Of a stretch of 48,791 bases of DNA, positions 7,104 through 15,570 are shown piece after piece; position 1 is the first letter of the stretch; each line of letters starts with the position of its first letter. A model generated the notes under the pieces. The model was given only the letters and a program-made list of their open reading frames with translations. It was not told the DNA's origin and did not search any database. A program made the position numbers and the translations under genes. This stretch comes from Verrucomicrobiaceae bacterium (GTDB taxonomy: Bacteria; Verrucomicrobiota; Verrucomicrobiia; Verrucomicrobiales; Verrucomicrobiaceae). The stretch covers positions 1-48,791 of the forward strand of contig JAIBCL010000045.1 in the NCBI GenBank assembly GCA_019694165.1, in the 5' to 3' direction.

Positions 7104-8934
7104 AGGAGAGATGCAGGTAGCCGGGAATGATGAAACTGTCGAGCGGCAAGAGGGCGCGCCGCCACAACCGGCCCGTGGAGTCGTGCGCGGCGAACTGGTG
7201 CCGCGGGTAGAAATCACGCACGAGTTCATTCTTCGCGGTGGCGATGAATTCTCCCGTCAGCGTGTGGCCGCCGCGCTCCGCGACGATGCGGGCCAGCACA
7301 CCGAGGAGTCCGGTCTCGATGTTGCGCCCGATGATGCGGCAGCTCAGCAGCAGCGTGTCGATGCGCCAGTGCCCCGCCTCCGCCTCGGGCACGGCGATGA
7401 TCACGCCGGTGAGGCCGTTGTCGCCGAAGCGGTCCGCCACGCGCATCCACAGGGCCACCGCGCCGGCCTCGATCATCGTGGCGAGCTGCGCGGCCGTGTG
7501 GCGGCGGGTGGTGAGGTTGAATTGATTGGTCTTTGCCACCAGTTGCGCCACGCGGTCCATCGTGCCTGCATCCACGGGGCCGACCTGCACTTTCATGTCG
7601 AGTCCGGCGAGGAATTCCTCGATGCTGCCGCTCGACTGCTGGAGTGCGCGGCGCTGCTCCTGCTGCTGGTACATCTCCGCGCGCTTCAGATCATCCGCCG
7701 TCACCAGCGGAGCATCGAAGAGTTCGCACATGTCCAGGGCCGCCGCGTAGTCCACCGGTGAGGCAGGCACTTCGATGACGGCCACCTCGGGCAGTTGCGC
7801 GCGCACCCAGGCGCGTTCCGTCGCATTGTCGTCGAAGAATGCGAGCGCGTCGGCGCCGATGTTCAGCTTCTTCGCGATGCGCCGCAGGCTCGTGGCCTTG
7901 TCCTCCCAATGGATCTCCATCGCCGCAAAGTCGCCGGGGCGCAGCACGCAGTCAGGATGCGAGGAGAGCGCCTCGAGCGCCTCGGCCTCGTTGTTCTTGC
8001 TGGCGATGGCGAGGAGCACACCGCGGTTCCGCAGCGCCAGCGCCGCATTCTGGAAGGCGGTGTAGGCATTGCCGGGAAAACTGTCCCCCAGCTTGATGCC
8101 GGAGACTCCTGCTTCACCCACCACGCCGCCCCAGAGCGTGTTGTCGAGGTCGAGGACGAGACACTTGCGCGGAGGCGTGCGCAGCGCACGCAGCGCGCGG
8201 GTCAGCGAGCGGGAGAGCGCCATCATCGCCTCCGTGGAATAAGGCGCGCGCGCGAGCAGCGCCATCCGCGGGTCCGTGGCACGGGAGACGCCGCATTGCG
8301 CAATGGCATCTGCGGCATCGAACACCCATGCGCCTGAGAACGGACTCAGAGCGCCGCCGAGTTCGCGGCTCAGCGTCTGGCAGAATGCATGGACCGAGCG
8401 CGCATCGAGCAGCCCGCAACTGCCCGCCGCGCCGGGGAGCCGCGGTGTGGTGAAGCCGGACCACAGCACGGTGGCGTTCGACTGACGGCGGACGGCTTCC
8501 ACGGCCGCGGCGGCGCGCGTCGTCATGGCCGAGCACAACGTTGAGCGCGCGGCCTCATCGAGCGCGGCAAAGCGGAGCAGCTCGCGCCCGGCCCAGTCCT
8601 CCAGACGCGCGTGAATCCAGAGCACGTCCGGTTTGAAGGCAAAGAGCGCGCTGCCGGCATCGAGCACCTGCTGCTCGATCTGGCCGAAGGGCCCGAACCA
8701 TGGCTTGAGCCGCAGTCCGCGCCGGGCAGCCTCCACGACGAGGAAGGGCTGCAGCATGTCCATCGTGCAGGTGGCGAGCACAGCGAGGCGCACCTCCGGC
8801 CAGGCCGCCGTCTTCGCATCCAGCGCCCGGGCCAGCGCCTGATACGCCGCAGGGCTGCCGTCAAAACCGGCGAACAATTCCGCCACCTCCGCTGGTGGAG
8901 AAGGCGTCATGCTGGATGGATGGACCGCGCTCAT
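7093..8934 (-). CDS. fkbH: FkbH-like protein with HAD-IIIC phosphatase domain
   Basis: About 613 residues. The HAD nucleophile motif is CLVLDLDNTLWGG (Asp262 and Asp264), preceded by a 250-residue N-terminal domain containing LATCTMDMLQPF, and followed by FFDDNATERAWV and a C-terminal GNAT-like region (LTGVIIAVPEAEAGHW). In polyketide pathways FkbH-type enzymes take the phosphoglycerate unit from 1,3-bisphosphoglycerate, remove phosphate and load glyceryl on an ACP. The ACP gene directly downstream overlaps it, which supports that chemistry. Starts at 8961 or 8910 are also possible. This is the first gene of a five-gene operon ending with MBOAT and SGNH genes. That pairing points to surface glycan modification rather than polyketide synthesis, since no ketosynthase is present. 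Confidence 0.88.
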   Translation of the reverse strand: MSAVHPSSMTPSPPAEVAELFAGFDGSPAAYQALARALDAKTAAWPEVRLAVLATCTMDMLQPFLVVEAARRGLRLKPWFGPFGQIEQQVLDAGSALFAFKPDVLWIHARLEDWAGRELLRFAALDEAARSTLCSAMTTRAAAAVEAVRRQSNATVLWSGFTTPRLPGAAGSCGLLDARSVHAFCQTLSRELGGALSPFSGAWVFDAADAIAQCGVSRATDPRMALLARAPYSTEAMMALSRSLTRALRALRTPPRKCLVLDLDNTLWGGVVGEAGVSGIKLGDSFPGNAYTAFQNAALALRNRGVLLAIASKNNEAEALEALSSHPDCVLRPGDFAAMEIHWEDKATSLRRIAKKLNIGADALAFFDDNATERAWVRAQLPEVAVIEVPASPVDYAAALDMCELFDAPLVTADDLKRAEMYQQQEQRRALQQSSGSIEEFLAGLDMKVQVGPVDAGTMDRVAQLVAKTNQFNLTTRRHTAAQLATMIEAGAVALWMRVADRFGDNGLTGVIIAVPEAEAGHWRIDTLLLSCRIIGRNIETGLLGVLARIVAERGGHTLTGEFIATAKNELVRDFYPRHQFAAHDSTGRLWRRALLPLDSFIIPGYLHLSYAE

Positions 8935-9414
8935 GGGCTGCACGCCCGGATGTGAGCGCAAAAACCCGCCGCTGGCAATCCGTGCTCGCCGGGGTGCGTG
9001 AAAATGCCGGGTCAGGGGGCGGTCGTTGTCACGCTGTCAGGAGTCGCCCCGGCCCTTTCATGCCCGTGCTGAAGCACCGGAACTGCTCCTGCACATGCGC
9101 CGGTGAGCATCGCGATGCCAGCCACCGCACTCAAGACGGGAGCATCAAGGTGAAGCTGCTGATGAGCACCGTGGACATGGCCGGGCCTGGAAACGGCACA
9201 GGCAGGCTGGTTTCAGCGACTCTACGACACCAAGGAAGGACTGCTCAAAGTGGTGCTCGCGCCATATGCGAGCCGTCCGATCCGTCGGCCTCCGCAGCGC
9301 GAGCGACCGTCTCATGCTTGTCTCTCTGAACAAACACAAGCAAGCTCTCGGCGGACTCTTTTGAATCAAAGACCAGCAGAAGCGTCAGAAGCCGCGTATA
9401 TCCCACATCCCACC
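8935..9414. other. Intergenic region, 480 bp
   Basis: This gap separates the divergent operon start and the proline-rich protein gene. A short open stretch around 9187-9330 in plus frame 1 reads like coding sequence, but I recognise no family and see no convincing start, so it may be a gene remnant. Promoters for both flanking genes should lie here; no clear boxes could be assigned. Confidence 0.4.
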
Positions 9415-10026
9415 ATGAACACCCGCATCCCCTCATTGATCATCACAGTGTGTCTCGGCGTGTCCTTGTCAGCCCTCGCGCAGACTCCGGACAAGCCGAA
9501 GAAGCCCAAACCCGCACCAGGCGCGGATGGCACAACACCGCCTCCGCCCAAGCCCGACAAGCCTGCATCGCCACCGCCCTCTCCACCTGCAACACCCGCC
9601 CCCACTGCCCCGACGACGCCAGCTCCGACACCGCCAGCACCTGTGGCGACGCCACCAACAGCACCACCGTCGGCGCCTGTGGCTGATCCTGGCACGCCGA
9701 AGACGTCGTCCACCAAATCGAAGCCAGACAAAAAGAGCGCCAAGCCGAAGGTCGAACCCGATGATCCAGGGAGTGGCGGCCCGGCCATCATCGTGAGGCC
9801 GCCGACTGTTGTGATCCCGCCGACCGCGATCACGCCGCCCATCAGGATCGGACCCGGTGTGCCTGAGCGTCCGAAGCCGGGCCCTGGCCTGCTGGCCGTG
9901 CGCAATTGCGGCATCGAGCGCCCTCACGCACCGCACGAATTTCGGGGTCCCGGCGGTGCCTTGCTCCGTTGCCCTGGAGTGGGCGGCCGCCCCGGCGGCC
10001 CTCCCGGTCCGCCGCGCAGGCCTTGA
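9415..10026 (+). CDS. Secreted proline-rich protein, function unknown
   Basis: A 203-residue protein with a signal peptide (MNTRIPSLIITVCLGVSLSALA) followed by a Pro/Ala/Thr-rich region of about 90 residues, a Lys-rich basic patch (about 98-112), and a second Pro/Gly-rich region. Such low-complexity regions are typical of periplasmic or surface spacers. No enzyme motif is seen. The last 50 residues change in composition (Gly/Arg/His-rich), and the stop lies just before a decayed IS5-family gene, so the original C-terminus may have been replaced. The start is supported by the signal peptide alone. Confidence 0.6.
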   Translation: MNTRIPSLIITVCLGVSLSALAQTPDKPKKPKPAPGADGTTPPPPKPDKPASPPPSPPATPAPTAPTTPAPTPPAPVATPPTAPPSAPVADPGTPKTSSTKSKPDKKSAKPKVEPDDPGSGGPAIIVRPPTVVIPPTAITPPIRIGPGVPERPKPGPGLLAVRNCGIERPHAPHEFRGPGGALLRCPGVGGRPGGPPGPPRRP

Positions 10027-10057
10027 AGCGCTCATTTGACCACAGAATCCTCGCTCA

Positions 10058-10094
10058 AAAGAGGCGGCCCCGATTTCAAAGAGGCCGCCTCTTT
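10058..10094 (+). terminator. Hairpin with T-tract after the proline-rich gene
   Basis: A perfect 12-bp stem (AAAGAGGCGGCC with GGCCGCCTCTTT), a 13-nt loop and TT after the stem. It lies 31 bp after the stop at 10026 and overlaps the end of the decayed transposase gene on the other strand. It can act in both directions. Confidence 0.7.
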
Positions 10095-10850
10095 TTCGTA
10101 CACGGCGCGGCCGGCGGCCAACTGCCGCACATCACCAGCCGCGCCATGCGCAGCAGGTTGCAGGCTCCGCCCACATACTGGCACGCGGCGTTGACTCGCT
10201 CCACGCCTCGGTGCGCGCTCTTGCGCAGTCCTCCGATGTTTTTGGCCCAGCCGAAGATCTGCCCGATGCGCCGCCGCACGATCAGGCTGGCTTTGCAGCC
10301 ACTTTTCTTCGTGGTGCGCGCGTCGAGTCCTTTGACCCGCCGCTCTTCGATCTGTGCGGAGTGCGGCGAGACTCCGCGCTCTCGACAACCCTTCACGAAC
10401 TCGGCCTTTGGCCGGCTGCGCAGCTTGGTTGTGACGTCCTTTGTCGGCCCACAGTGTCCTTGGCTCGAAGCCGCGATCTTTGAGCTTGTCCAGGGCATCG
10501 ATGGCGGCGCTGGTTTCCGTTTTGCCCACGGCTTGATGCACCTCTAGTGTGCCGCACAGCAGGCCGTTGCGGTTGTCCATGCTCGCGTGCATCCCGAAGC
10601 ACAGCTTCGAGGCGCTGCCCTTGCTTTTGCGCAGCAATTTGGCCTCCGGGTCGGTCTTGTTCTCGTGCGTGTCGTTGCTGCGCTTCTGCCCTTTGAAGTC
10701 GCTCCAGCCGTTGCTGACCTCGACCTTTTACCCACGTCTTTCGGACGGAAGCTCTTGATGCTCGCCCAGGTGTCGATGGGCGTGTCATCGACGCTTCCCA
10801 CTCGTCGTCGCCTGATCCGGGACGCCCATGAACCAAGTCCATCCAGCATG
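10076..10850 (-). pseudogene. IS5-family transposase, frameshifted
   Basis: Three fragments in different minus-strand frames together give an IS5-group transposase. The first (near 10800-10730) has DDTPIDTWASIKSFRPKD; the second (about 10730-10445) has FKGQKRSNDTHENKTDPEAK, HASMDNRNGL and the ADKG segment; the third (about 10445-10076) has the YREK-like helix region through GQIFGWAKNIGG and ACQYVGGACNLLRMARL. Single-base indels near 10728 and 10445 join them, so the gene is inactive. The N-terminal domain of about 100 residues is missing. Exact element ends were not found. Confidence 0.85.
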
Positions 10851-11105
10851 AAGCGATCAACGAGCCCATCTCATGGCAAGGTCATACGCCGAGCAAGCCT
10901 TGCCAGTGCGGCCTGTGTGTGGACGGCGTTTGCGGCAGGCTCGGTCGGCAGGCATCCGCCCGAAGAACCACCGGGGGTTGAAGATGTCTTCAGGCTCAGT
11001 GGTTTCGCGTTGGGCGTTTTGCTCGTGATCATCTGCCTTTGTCTTACCGTTGCCGAGATGCAGAGACTTCGCATGAAGGGGGCGGGCGTGAAGCTGTCGG
11101 AATGA
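10848..11105 (+). CDS. Possible small membrane protein or gene remnant
   Basis: An 85-residue frame with a strongly hydrophobic segment near the C-terminus (FALGVLLVIICLCLTVAE) followed by basic residues, and a second hydrophobic stretch near the N-terminus. The stop overlaps a possible start (11102) of the next gene's frame. The ATG at 10848 lies within IS5-family debris, so the true N-terminus may have been lost and this could be the tail of an older gene. No family is recognised. Confidence 0.35.
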   Translation: MKRSTSPSHGKVIRRASLASAACVWTAFAAGSVGRHPPEEPPGVEDVFRLSGFALGVLLVIICLCLTVAEMQRLRMKGAGVKLSE

Positions 11106-11134
11106 TTTCACCTGCCCGGACCGATCTTCACTCC

Positions 11135-12232
11135 ATGACAAGATTCATCCGCCGGCCCTTCCTGCTCCACATCGTGGCAACGGCAGGCTTTTGCGCAACT
11201 GCCGCCGCTTTGCAGGCGAAGCCTGACTTCACGGCCTCCGAGATCGCGGGTCCCGGCGCAAAGGTCACCGAGGGCGACGTGGCGCGCTTCCAGCTCCGGC
11301 TGCGCAATCGAGGCGATGCCGCGGCGGAGCCGGCCCATTTGCGGATCCTGTGGCCGCGGATGGGCTACGTCGTCGCCGTGAACGGGGCAGACGTGGCGAA
11401 GGTCGATCCCGACGCAGCGGAGGTCGCCGCTTCCGTCAAGCTCCCCGCCGGCGGTGAACGCAGCATCGAGGTGGTGGTGCTCGCGCCGCGCGATGCGGGC
11501 GGCAGATCGCTTTCGTTGAGCGCCCAGATCATCCATTACCCGACGATGGCGGAGACGTGGATTCATCAGACCGTCACCATCGACACGCGCATCAAGACCG
11601 ACGGCGTGCGGATCGGCTGGCTGCGGATCGCTTCGGCGGGGATCGTGACGCTGGCGTGGCTCGCCATCACCGTGCTGGCAATGGTCGTCGTGAGCGTGGC
11701 GGGCCGCGGGCGCGGGCAGAACACGTTCTTCGGGCCGCGCGCCGGCGTGGCGGGCGTCATGATCGCAATCGGCTTCTGGCTCATCTTTGCGGCGATGGCC
11801 TGGCGCGACTGGTGCGTGCTGCATGAGTGGACGGAGACCACCGGCACCATCGTCGGCAGGCGCGTGGAAACGCAGAGCGTGAGCACCAGCCGGCGGCGCG
11901 CGTCGGGATCGGGTGCCGAGACAAGCCAGTCCCAGGTGTCGAAGCCCGAGTTCGCCGTGCGCTACGGCGTGGATGGCCGGGAGATGTATTCGACGGGTTA
12001 CGACACAGGATCGTCACTCCGAGTCGGCGGTGGCGTGGCGCAGTTGGAAAAGGAATTCCAGGAGTGGAAGATCGGCGCGCGTGTGCCGTGCTGGTATGAT
12101 CCGCGCGATCCCGCCGACATCGTGCTGAAGCGCGGCTTCGGCGGCGCCTACATCTTCGCGCTGCTGCCGCTGATGCCGTTCTGGATGGGCTGGAAGATTC
12201 TGCGCCGACGTTTTTCGAATGCGGGCGACTGA
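11135..12232 (+). CDS. Membrane protein with DUF3592 domain
   Basis: A 365-residue protein. It begins with a signal peptide (RPFLLHIVATAGFCATAAALQA), followed by an extracytoplasmic beta-sandwich-like domain (about 25-150; FQLRLRNRGDAAAEPAHLR suggests a DUF11/CARDB-like fold). Two membrane segments follow (about 166-190 and 205-228). Then comes a DUF3592 domain with the characteristic TTGTIVGRRV, FAVRYGVDG and VPCWYDPRDPADIVL motifs, and a last membrane segment near 345-360. The start at 11135 is chosen because it places the signal peptide at the N-terminus. DUF3592 has no known biochemical role. Confidence 0.8.
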   Translation: MTRFIRRPFLLHIVATAGFCATAAALQAKPDFTASEIAGPGAKVTEGDVARFQLRLRNRGDAAAEPAHLRILWPRMGYVVAVNGADVAKVDPDAAEVAASVKLPAGGERSIEVVVLAPRDAGGRSLSLSAQIIHYPTMAETWIHQTVTIDTRIKTDGVRIGWLRIASAGIVTLAWLAITVLAMVVVSVAGRGRGQNTFFGPRAGVAGVMIAIGFWLIFAAMAWRDWCVLHEWTETTGTIVGRRVETQSVSTSRRRASGSGAETSQSQVSKPEFAVRYGVDGREMYSTGYDTGSSLRVGGGVAQLEKEFQEWKIGARVPCWYDPRDPADIVLKRGFGGAYIFALLPLMPFWMGWKILRRRFSNAGD

Positions 12233-12394
12233 GCCGTACCCGTGTCGTTGAAACCGCGCGACGCTCGCAAACGCCTCGGTGAAAACACCCGGCACCAGAG
12301 AAGACAAGGATTTGCCTCCACCGGCGTATGAGGATGGATGCCAGCACCAGAACATGCCTGCACCGGGCACGACGGAGGACACGCGTTCGCGTTC

Positions 12395-13738
12395 ATGAAC
12401 GCGCGCGTGCGGGACGGCGTGGTCGTCCACAGCAGACGTTCGGTCTTGAAGACGAGCCTCGCGGGAATCGGCGGCCTCTCACTGCCGGCGCTCACCAAGG
12501 CACGCGCCGAAGGGAAAACGAAGTCGGGCAACAAGGCGGTGATCCTGCTGTGGATGACCGGCGGGCCGTCGCACATCGACACCTTGGATCCGAAGCCGGA
12601 CATGCCGCGTGAGATTCGCGGGCCGTTCAAGACCATCGCCACCAGGCTGCCTGGCGTGCGCATCTGCGAGTATCTGCCAAAGCAGGCCGCGATGCTGGAC
12701 AAGTTCACCCTCATCCGCTCGGTTGACTGCCGCTTCAGCAATCATGAGCCGAACATGGTGATGCAGACGGCGAACCTCGCAAACGAGCCGCGGACGAATC
12801 CCAAGGCACGCTACTATCCGTCGTTCGGCTCAATCGTGGCGAAGCATCGCGGCGCGAATCATCCCTCGATGCCGCCGTATGTGGTGCTGAACATGAAGTC
12901 GCGCTCACACGTCGCCTGGGGCGGCTATCTGGGCACGCAATATGATCCCTTCGATGGCAATGGAGCAGCGCGGGCCTTCCAGCTTCCGGCAGGGCTGACG
13001 ATGGATCGTCTGAGATCCCGCCGCACGCTCAGCCAGCAGATGGACGGGCTGCGCGCCGAACTCGACGCGACCGGCATGATGACGGCGATGGACAGCTTCG
13101 GGCAGAAGGCCGTGGACGTCGTGGCCGGCGGTCGCGCGCAGGATGCGTTCGACTTGAGCAAGGAGCCGCAAAAAGTACGGGACCGCTACGGCGAGCACGA
13201 CTGGGCCCGGCAGGCCCTGCTCGCGCGGCGGCTCGTCGAGCGTGGCTCTTCCTTCGTCACCATCGACCTGAGCAATCACAGCGCCTCGGGCACCTGGGAC
13301 ACTCACGGCGACAACATCCCGCCCTACGGCGGCATCTGGAACGGCCTGCGACCGCTGCTGCCGGTATTCGACCATGTGCTGACCACGCTCGTAACCGATC
13401 TCGAAGAACGCGGCATGCTGGACGACACTCTCGTCATCGCGATGGGTGAGTTTGGCCGCTCGCCGACGCTGGGCACGCAAGGCAGCACGGACGGGCGCAA
13501 TCACTGGCCCTTCGTGATGTCGATGAGCCTCGCCGGCGGTGGATTCCGGCACGGGCAGGTCATCGGCGCGTCCTCCCGGGACGGCGGCGAGATCGCGGAA
13601 CGCCCCGTGACGCCCGGAGATCTCGCGGCGACCATTTACCACCACATGGGCGTGCCGCTCGACGCGACCTACCTCGACCATCAAGGACGTCCGAACTACA
13701 TCGTGGACCAGGGCGCGCCGCTCCGTGAAATCATCTGA
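12395..13738 (+). CDS. DUF1501 protein, Tat-exported
   Basis: A 447-residue member of DUF1501, a sulfatase/phosphatase-superfamily-like group abundant in Planctomycetes and Verrucomicrobia. A Tat-type signal is seen near residues 14-40 (SRRSVLKTSLAGIGGLSLPA). Family hallmarks are LLWMTGGPSHIDTLDPKPD, SVDCRFSNHEPN, WDTHGDN, and the C-terminal VIAMGEFGRSPTLG followed by GRNHWP. The start at 12338 is an alternative. DUF1501 genes usually follow a DUF1549/DUF1553 (PSD1) gene; here the upstream neighbour is a DUF3592 protein instead, so the usual partner is missing or elsewhere. The exact role is unknown. Confidence 0.9.
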   Translation: MNARVRDGVVVHSRRSVLKTSLAGIGGLSLPALTKARAEGKTKSGNKAVILLWMTGGPSHIDTLDPKPDMPREIRGPFKTIATRLPGVRICEYLPKQAAMLDKFTLIRSVDCRFSNHEPNMVMQTANLANEPRTNPKARYYPSFGSIVAKHRGANHPSMPPYVVLNMKSRSHVAWGGYLGTQYDPFDGNGAARAFQLPAGLTMDRLRSRRTLSQQMDGLRAELDATGMMTAMDSFGQKAVDVVAGGRAQDAFDLSKEPQKVRDRYGEHDWARQALLARRLVERGSSFVTIDLSNHSASGTWDTHGDNIPPYGGIWNGLRPLLPVFDHVLTTLVTDLEERGMLDDTLVIAMGEFGRSPTLGTQGSTDGRNHWPFVMSMSLAGGGFRHGQVIGASSRDGGEIAERPVTPGDLAATIYHHMGVPLDATYLDHQGRPNYIVDQGAPLREII

Positions 13739-14792
13739 CCGCCCGGAGCGCGGCGCGCGAGGGAGAACGAGGCGGGCCTCGCCGACGGCGCAGCGCCAGC
13801 AGCGCGCCCGCGGCAACGAGCAACGCGCCGCCCGGTTCCGGCACGGCCTGGATGATGGAGTTGATCTCGGTGGCGTTCGAGGAAATGCGGGAGACGAAGA
13901 ACTGCTCGGGAATGTCGGCTCCATCATCCGGGATGAGGGTCCAGCCGCCGGCATCGCTGCCCTGGTAGAGGCCGCCCTTGTCGAAGATGGCGCCGGAGAA
14001 GTTCGAGTTGTCACCGGTGACATTGTTCGTGTCGAAATCGGCCTCGATGGCGTAGTTCACTCCGGCCAGCTTCCATGTGGCGCCGTCCTTGATGAAGACG
14101 CCGCCCCCGGAATCGCCGGAGGACAGGAAGGACTCCTCCAGCCCGTTCACCGCGTTGAATTGCGCGACGAGCAAGTCGCCCACCGGGCTGCTCACGATGC
14201 CGGTGACTTCATTGGCCCCCCACCGCGCCACGCCGTCGCTGCCGCCCGTCTGCCAGCCTTTGAGTTCGGCGGAGACGGTCACATCGGCGCCGCGTGGTCC
14301 GCCACGGCCATTTGTGACGAGCGTCCGGCCGGTCTCATTCGCGTGCGTGTAGAGCTGTGCGTAGGAAGAGAAGGATTCGTTGATCTTGTAAATGCGCAGG
14401 TCGGTGCCCGTGATGTCCCAGAAGCCGACGCCGCTGTTCGCCGACGCGTCGATGGTGTAGGTCACGTCGGCCACGCCATTGAAAAGGCTGCTGGAGACGA
14501 AGGTGCTGCCCTGTACGCCGATGTGCTGCGCCGTGATGAAAAGCTGGGGGCTGATCATCGTGCCGAGAAATCCGCCGAAGAGTCCCTCATACTCCCAGCC
14601 AGCGCCGGAGTAGGCGCCGGTGGGCGCAGTCGTATTGTGCGTGGAGCTGGAGGTTTCGTAGAAAACCACCGCATGTGACGGCTCCGCGGAGGCGAAGAAC
14701 ACCGCCGCCGCTGCTGCAGCCATGACGATGCGCGCACCGCCCCGATGTGCGTGGCCGGCCCTTGCGGTGGTGATGAAGCGGTGCGCGCGCAT
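13731..14792 (-). CDS. Trypsin-like serine protease with PEP-CTERM anchor
   Basis: A 353-residue exported protein. The N-terminus holds a signal peptide (core 23-41; the in-frame ATG at 14723 would also fit). The S1-type triad is visible as FITAQHI (His90), DLRIYKI (Asp131) and SGDSGGGVF (Ser228). The C-terminus has a PEP-CTERM sorting tag: VPEP, a hydrophobic Gly/Ala/Leu stretch and an RRRR cluster. PEP-CTERM proteins are processed by exosortase and linked to the cell surface or exopolysaccharide. The gene converges with DUF1501 and their 3' ends overlap by 8 bp. Substrate unknown. Confidence 0.88.
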   Translation of the reverse strand: MRAHRFITTARAGHAHRGGARIVMAAAAAAVFFASAEPSHAVVFYETSSSTHNTTAPTGAYSGAGWEYEGLFGGFLGTMISPQLFITAQHIGVQGSTFVSSSLFNGVADVTYTIDASANSGVGFWDITGTDLRIYKINESFSSYAQLYTHANETGRTLVTNGRGGPRGADVTVSAELKGWQTGGSDGVARWGANEVTGIVSSPVGDLLVAQFNAVNGLEESFLSSGDSGGGVFIKDGATWKLAGVNYAIEADFDTNNVTGDNSNFSGAIFDKGGLYQGSDAGGWTLIPDDGADIPEQFFVSRISSNATEINSIIQAVPEPGGALLVAAGALLALRRRRGPPRSPSRAALRAVR

Positions 14793-14849
14793 GAAAAACC
14801 GGCGGAAACCTAACGCCCCGGCACGTCGCCTGCCAAATGCTTTTCCGGC

Positions 14850-15251
14850 TCAGTTCAGTCCGAAGAGCCGTCCCGTCCGTCCGCCCCTGAACAACGGCGG
14901 ATGGGCGCCGGTCAGCCGTGCCGGAGCCAGCAGCGCCGCATCGAGCACGAGCGACACGCGAAACACCGCCGCTCCACCCGGCCGGCGGATTGCCCTGCAC
15001 TCGACGACGAATCCGCGCACCGTGGCCCAGCCCGCTTCGTCGCTTTTCAATCCGAGGCGCAGATGCCGCGGCAGCACGTCCGTGCGCACGCGCACCTGCA
15101 ACTCCGCGGCGAGGTCAAACCGGTGGCGTGACCAAAAGACAAGTCCCGACTCGCTCACCTTGCAGAGACTTACGACGGCCTGCCCTCCTCCCCGCATCGG
15201 TTCCCGGGGATTATCGCTTTTCTCCTGCTTGGACTGGCGTTCGTCGGCCAT
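14850..15251 (-). CDS. PilZ-like domain protein, hypothetical
   Basis: A 133-residue protein. Residues 25-110 read like a degenerate PilZ domain: VSLCKVSESGLVFWSRHRFD (the SESG segment matches the conserved D/NxSxxG strand), LQVRVR, and VRGFVVECRAIRR followed by FRVSLVL. PilZ domains bind cyclic di-GMP, but the RxxxR switch motif is not clear here, so nucleotide binding is doubtful. The start ATG at 15251 is the first in frame. No operon partner is seen. Confidence 0.55.
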   Translation of the reverse strand: MADERQSKQEKSDNPREPMRGGGQAVVSLCKVSESGLVFWSRHRFDLAAELQVRVRTDVLPRHLRLGLKSDEAGWATVRGFVVECRAIRRPGGAAVFRVSLVLDAALLAPARLTGAHPPLFRGGRTGRLFGLN

Positions 15252-15348
15252 GAATCAGGCGGTTCGTTTCACCAACAATCTTGCGCGCCGTCCAAGAAGG
15301 AACACAGGCGGGAGAAAGTCAACGGAGGTTTGGGCGCGGTCCCCGCCT

Positions 15349-15506
15349 CCGCAGGGCTTGCGCATGAATTGCTTCTGAGTGAATTCCCACGGATTCAGGG
15401 CGACCACGGATTGGACTTCTTCTGAATCCATCTGTGGAATCCTGAAGCTGCGGGGCAAATCATAGATTCGAGGCTTGCGCTTTCGGTTCATGCGCAAGCC
15501 CTGCGG
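15349..15506. repeat. Palindromic element with 20-bp inverted ends (MITE-like)
   Basis: A perfect 20-bp inverted repeat (CCGCAGGGCTTGCGCATGAA at 15349-15368 and its complement at 15487-15506) encloses 118 bp that shows no gene. The size and symmetry resemble a miniature inverted-repeat element, but no target duplication was found. It fills most of the gap between two minus-strand genes. Confidence 0.65.
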
Positions 15507-15529
15507 CCTCCGCCGGAGCCGAAACGCGC

Positions 15530-15556
15530 AGAGGACGGGCTTCCGGCCCGTCCTCT
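15530..15556 (-). terminator. Strong hairpin after the Gfo/Idh/MocA gene
   Basis: An 11-bp perfect stem (AGAGGACGGGC with GCCCGTCCTCT) and a 5-nt loop lie 14 bp beyond the stop codon at 15571. The T-tract is weak on both strands, so termination or mRNA stabilisation is inferred from position. Confidence 0.6.
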
Positions 15557-15570
15557 GATTAGACTGCTGA

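Noticed and set aside
5614..7761. 715-codon open frame on the plus strand across three operon genes
   Set aside because: It crosses the MaoC-SDR, ACP and FkbH genes in antisense and shows no protein family.
9145..9369. Short minus-strand frames in the 480-bp gap
   Set aside because: Cys/Arg-rich with no conserved motif and no ribosome-binding site.
14850..15251. Firm call as a cyclic-di-GMP receptor
   Set aside because: The RxxxR motif needed for nucleotide binding by PilZ domains is not clear.
15255..15497. 80-codon minus-strand frame
   Set aside because: It lies almost wholly within the inverted-repeat element and has no domain.
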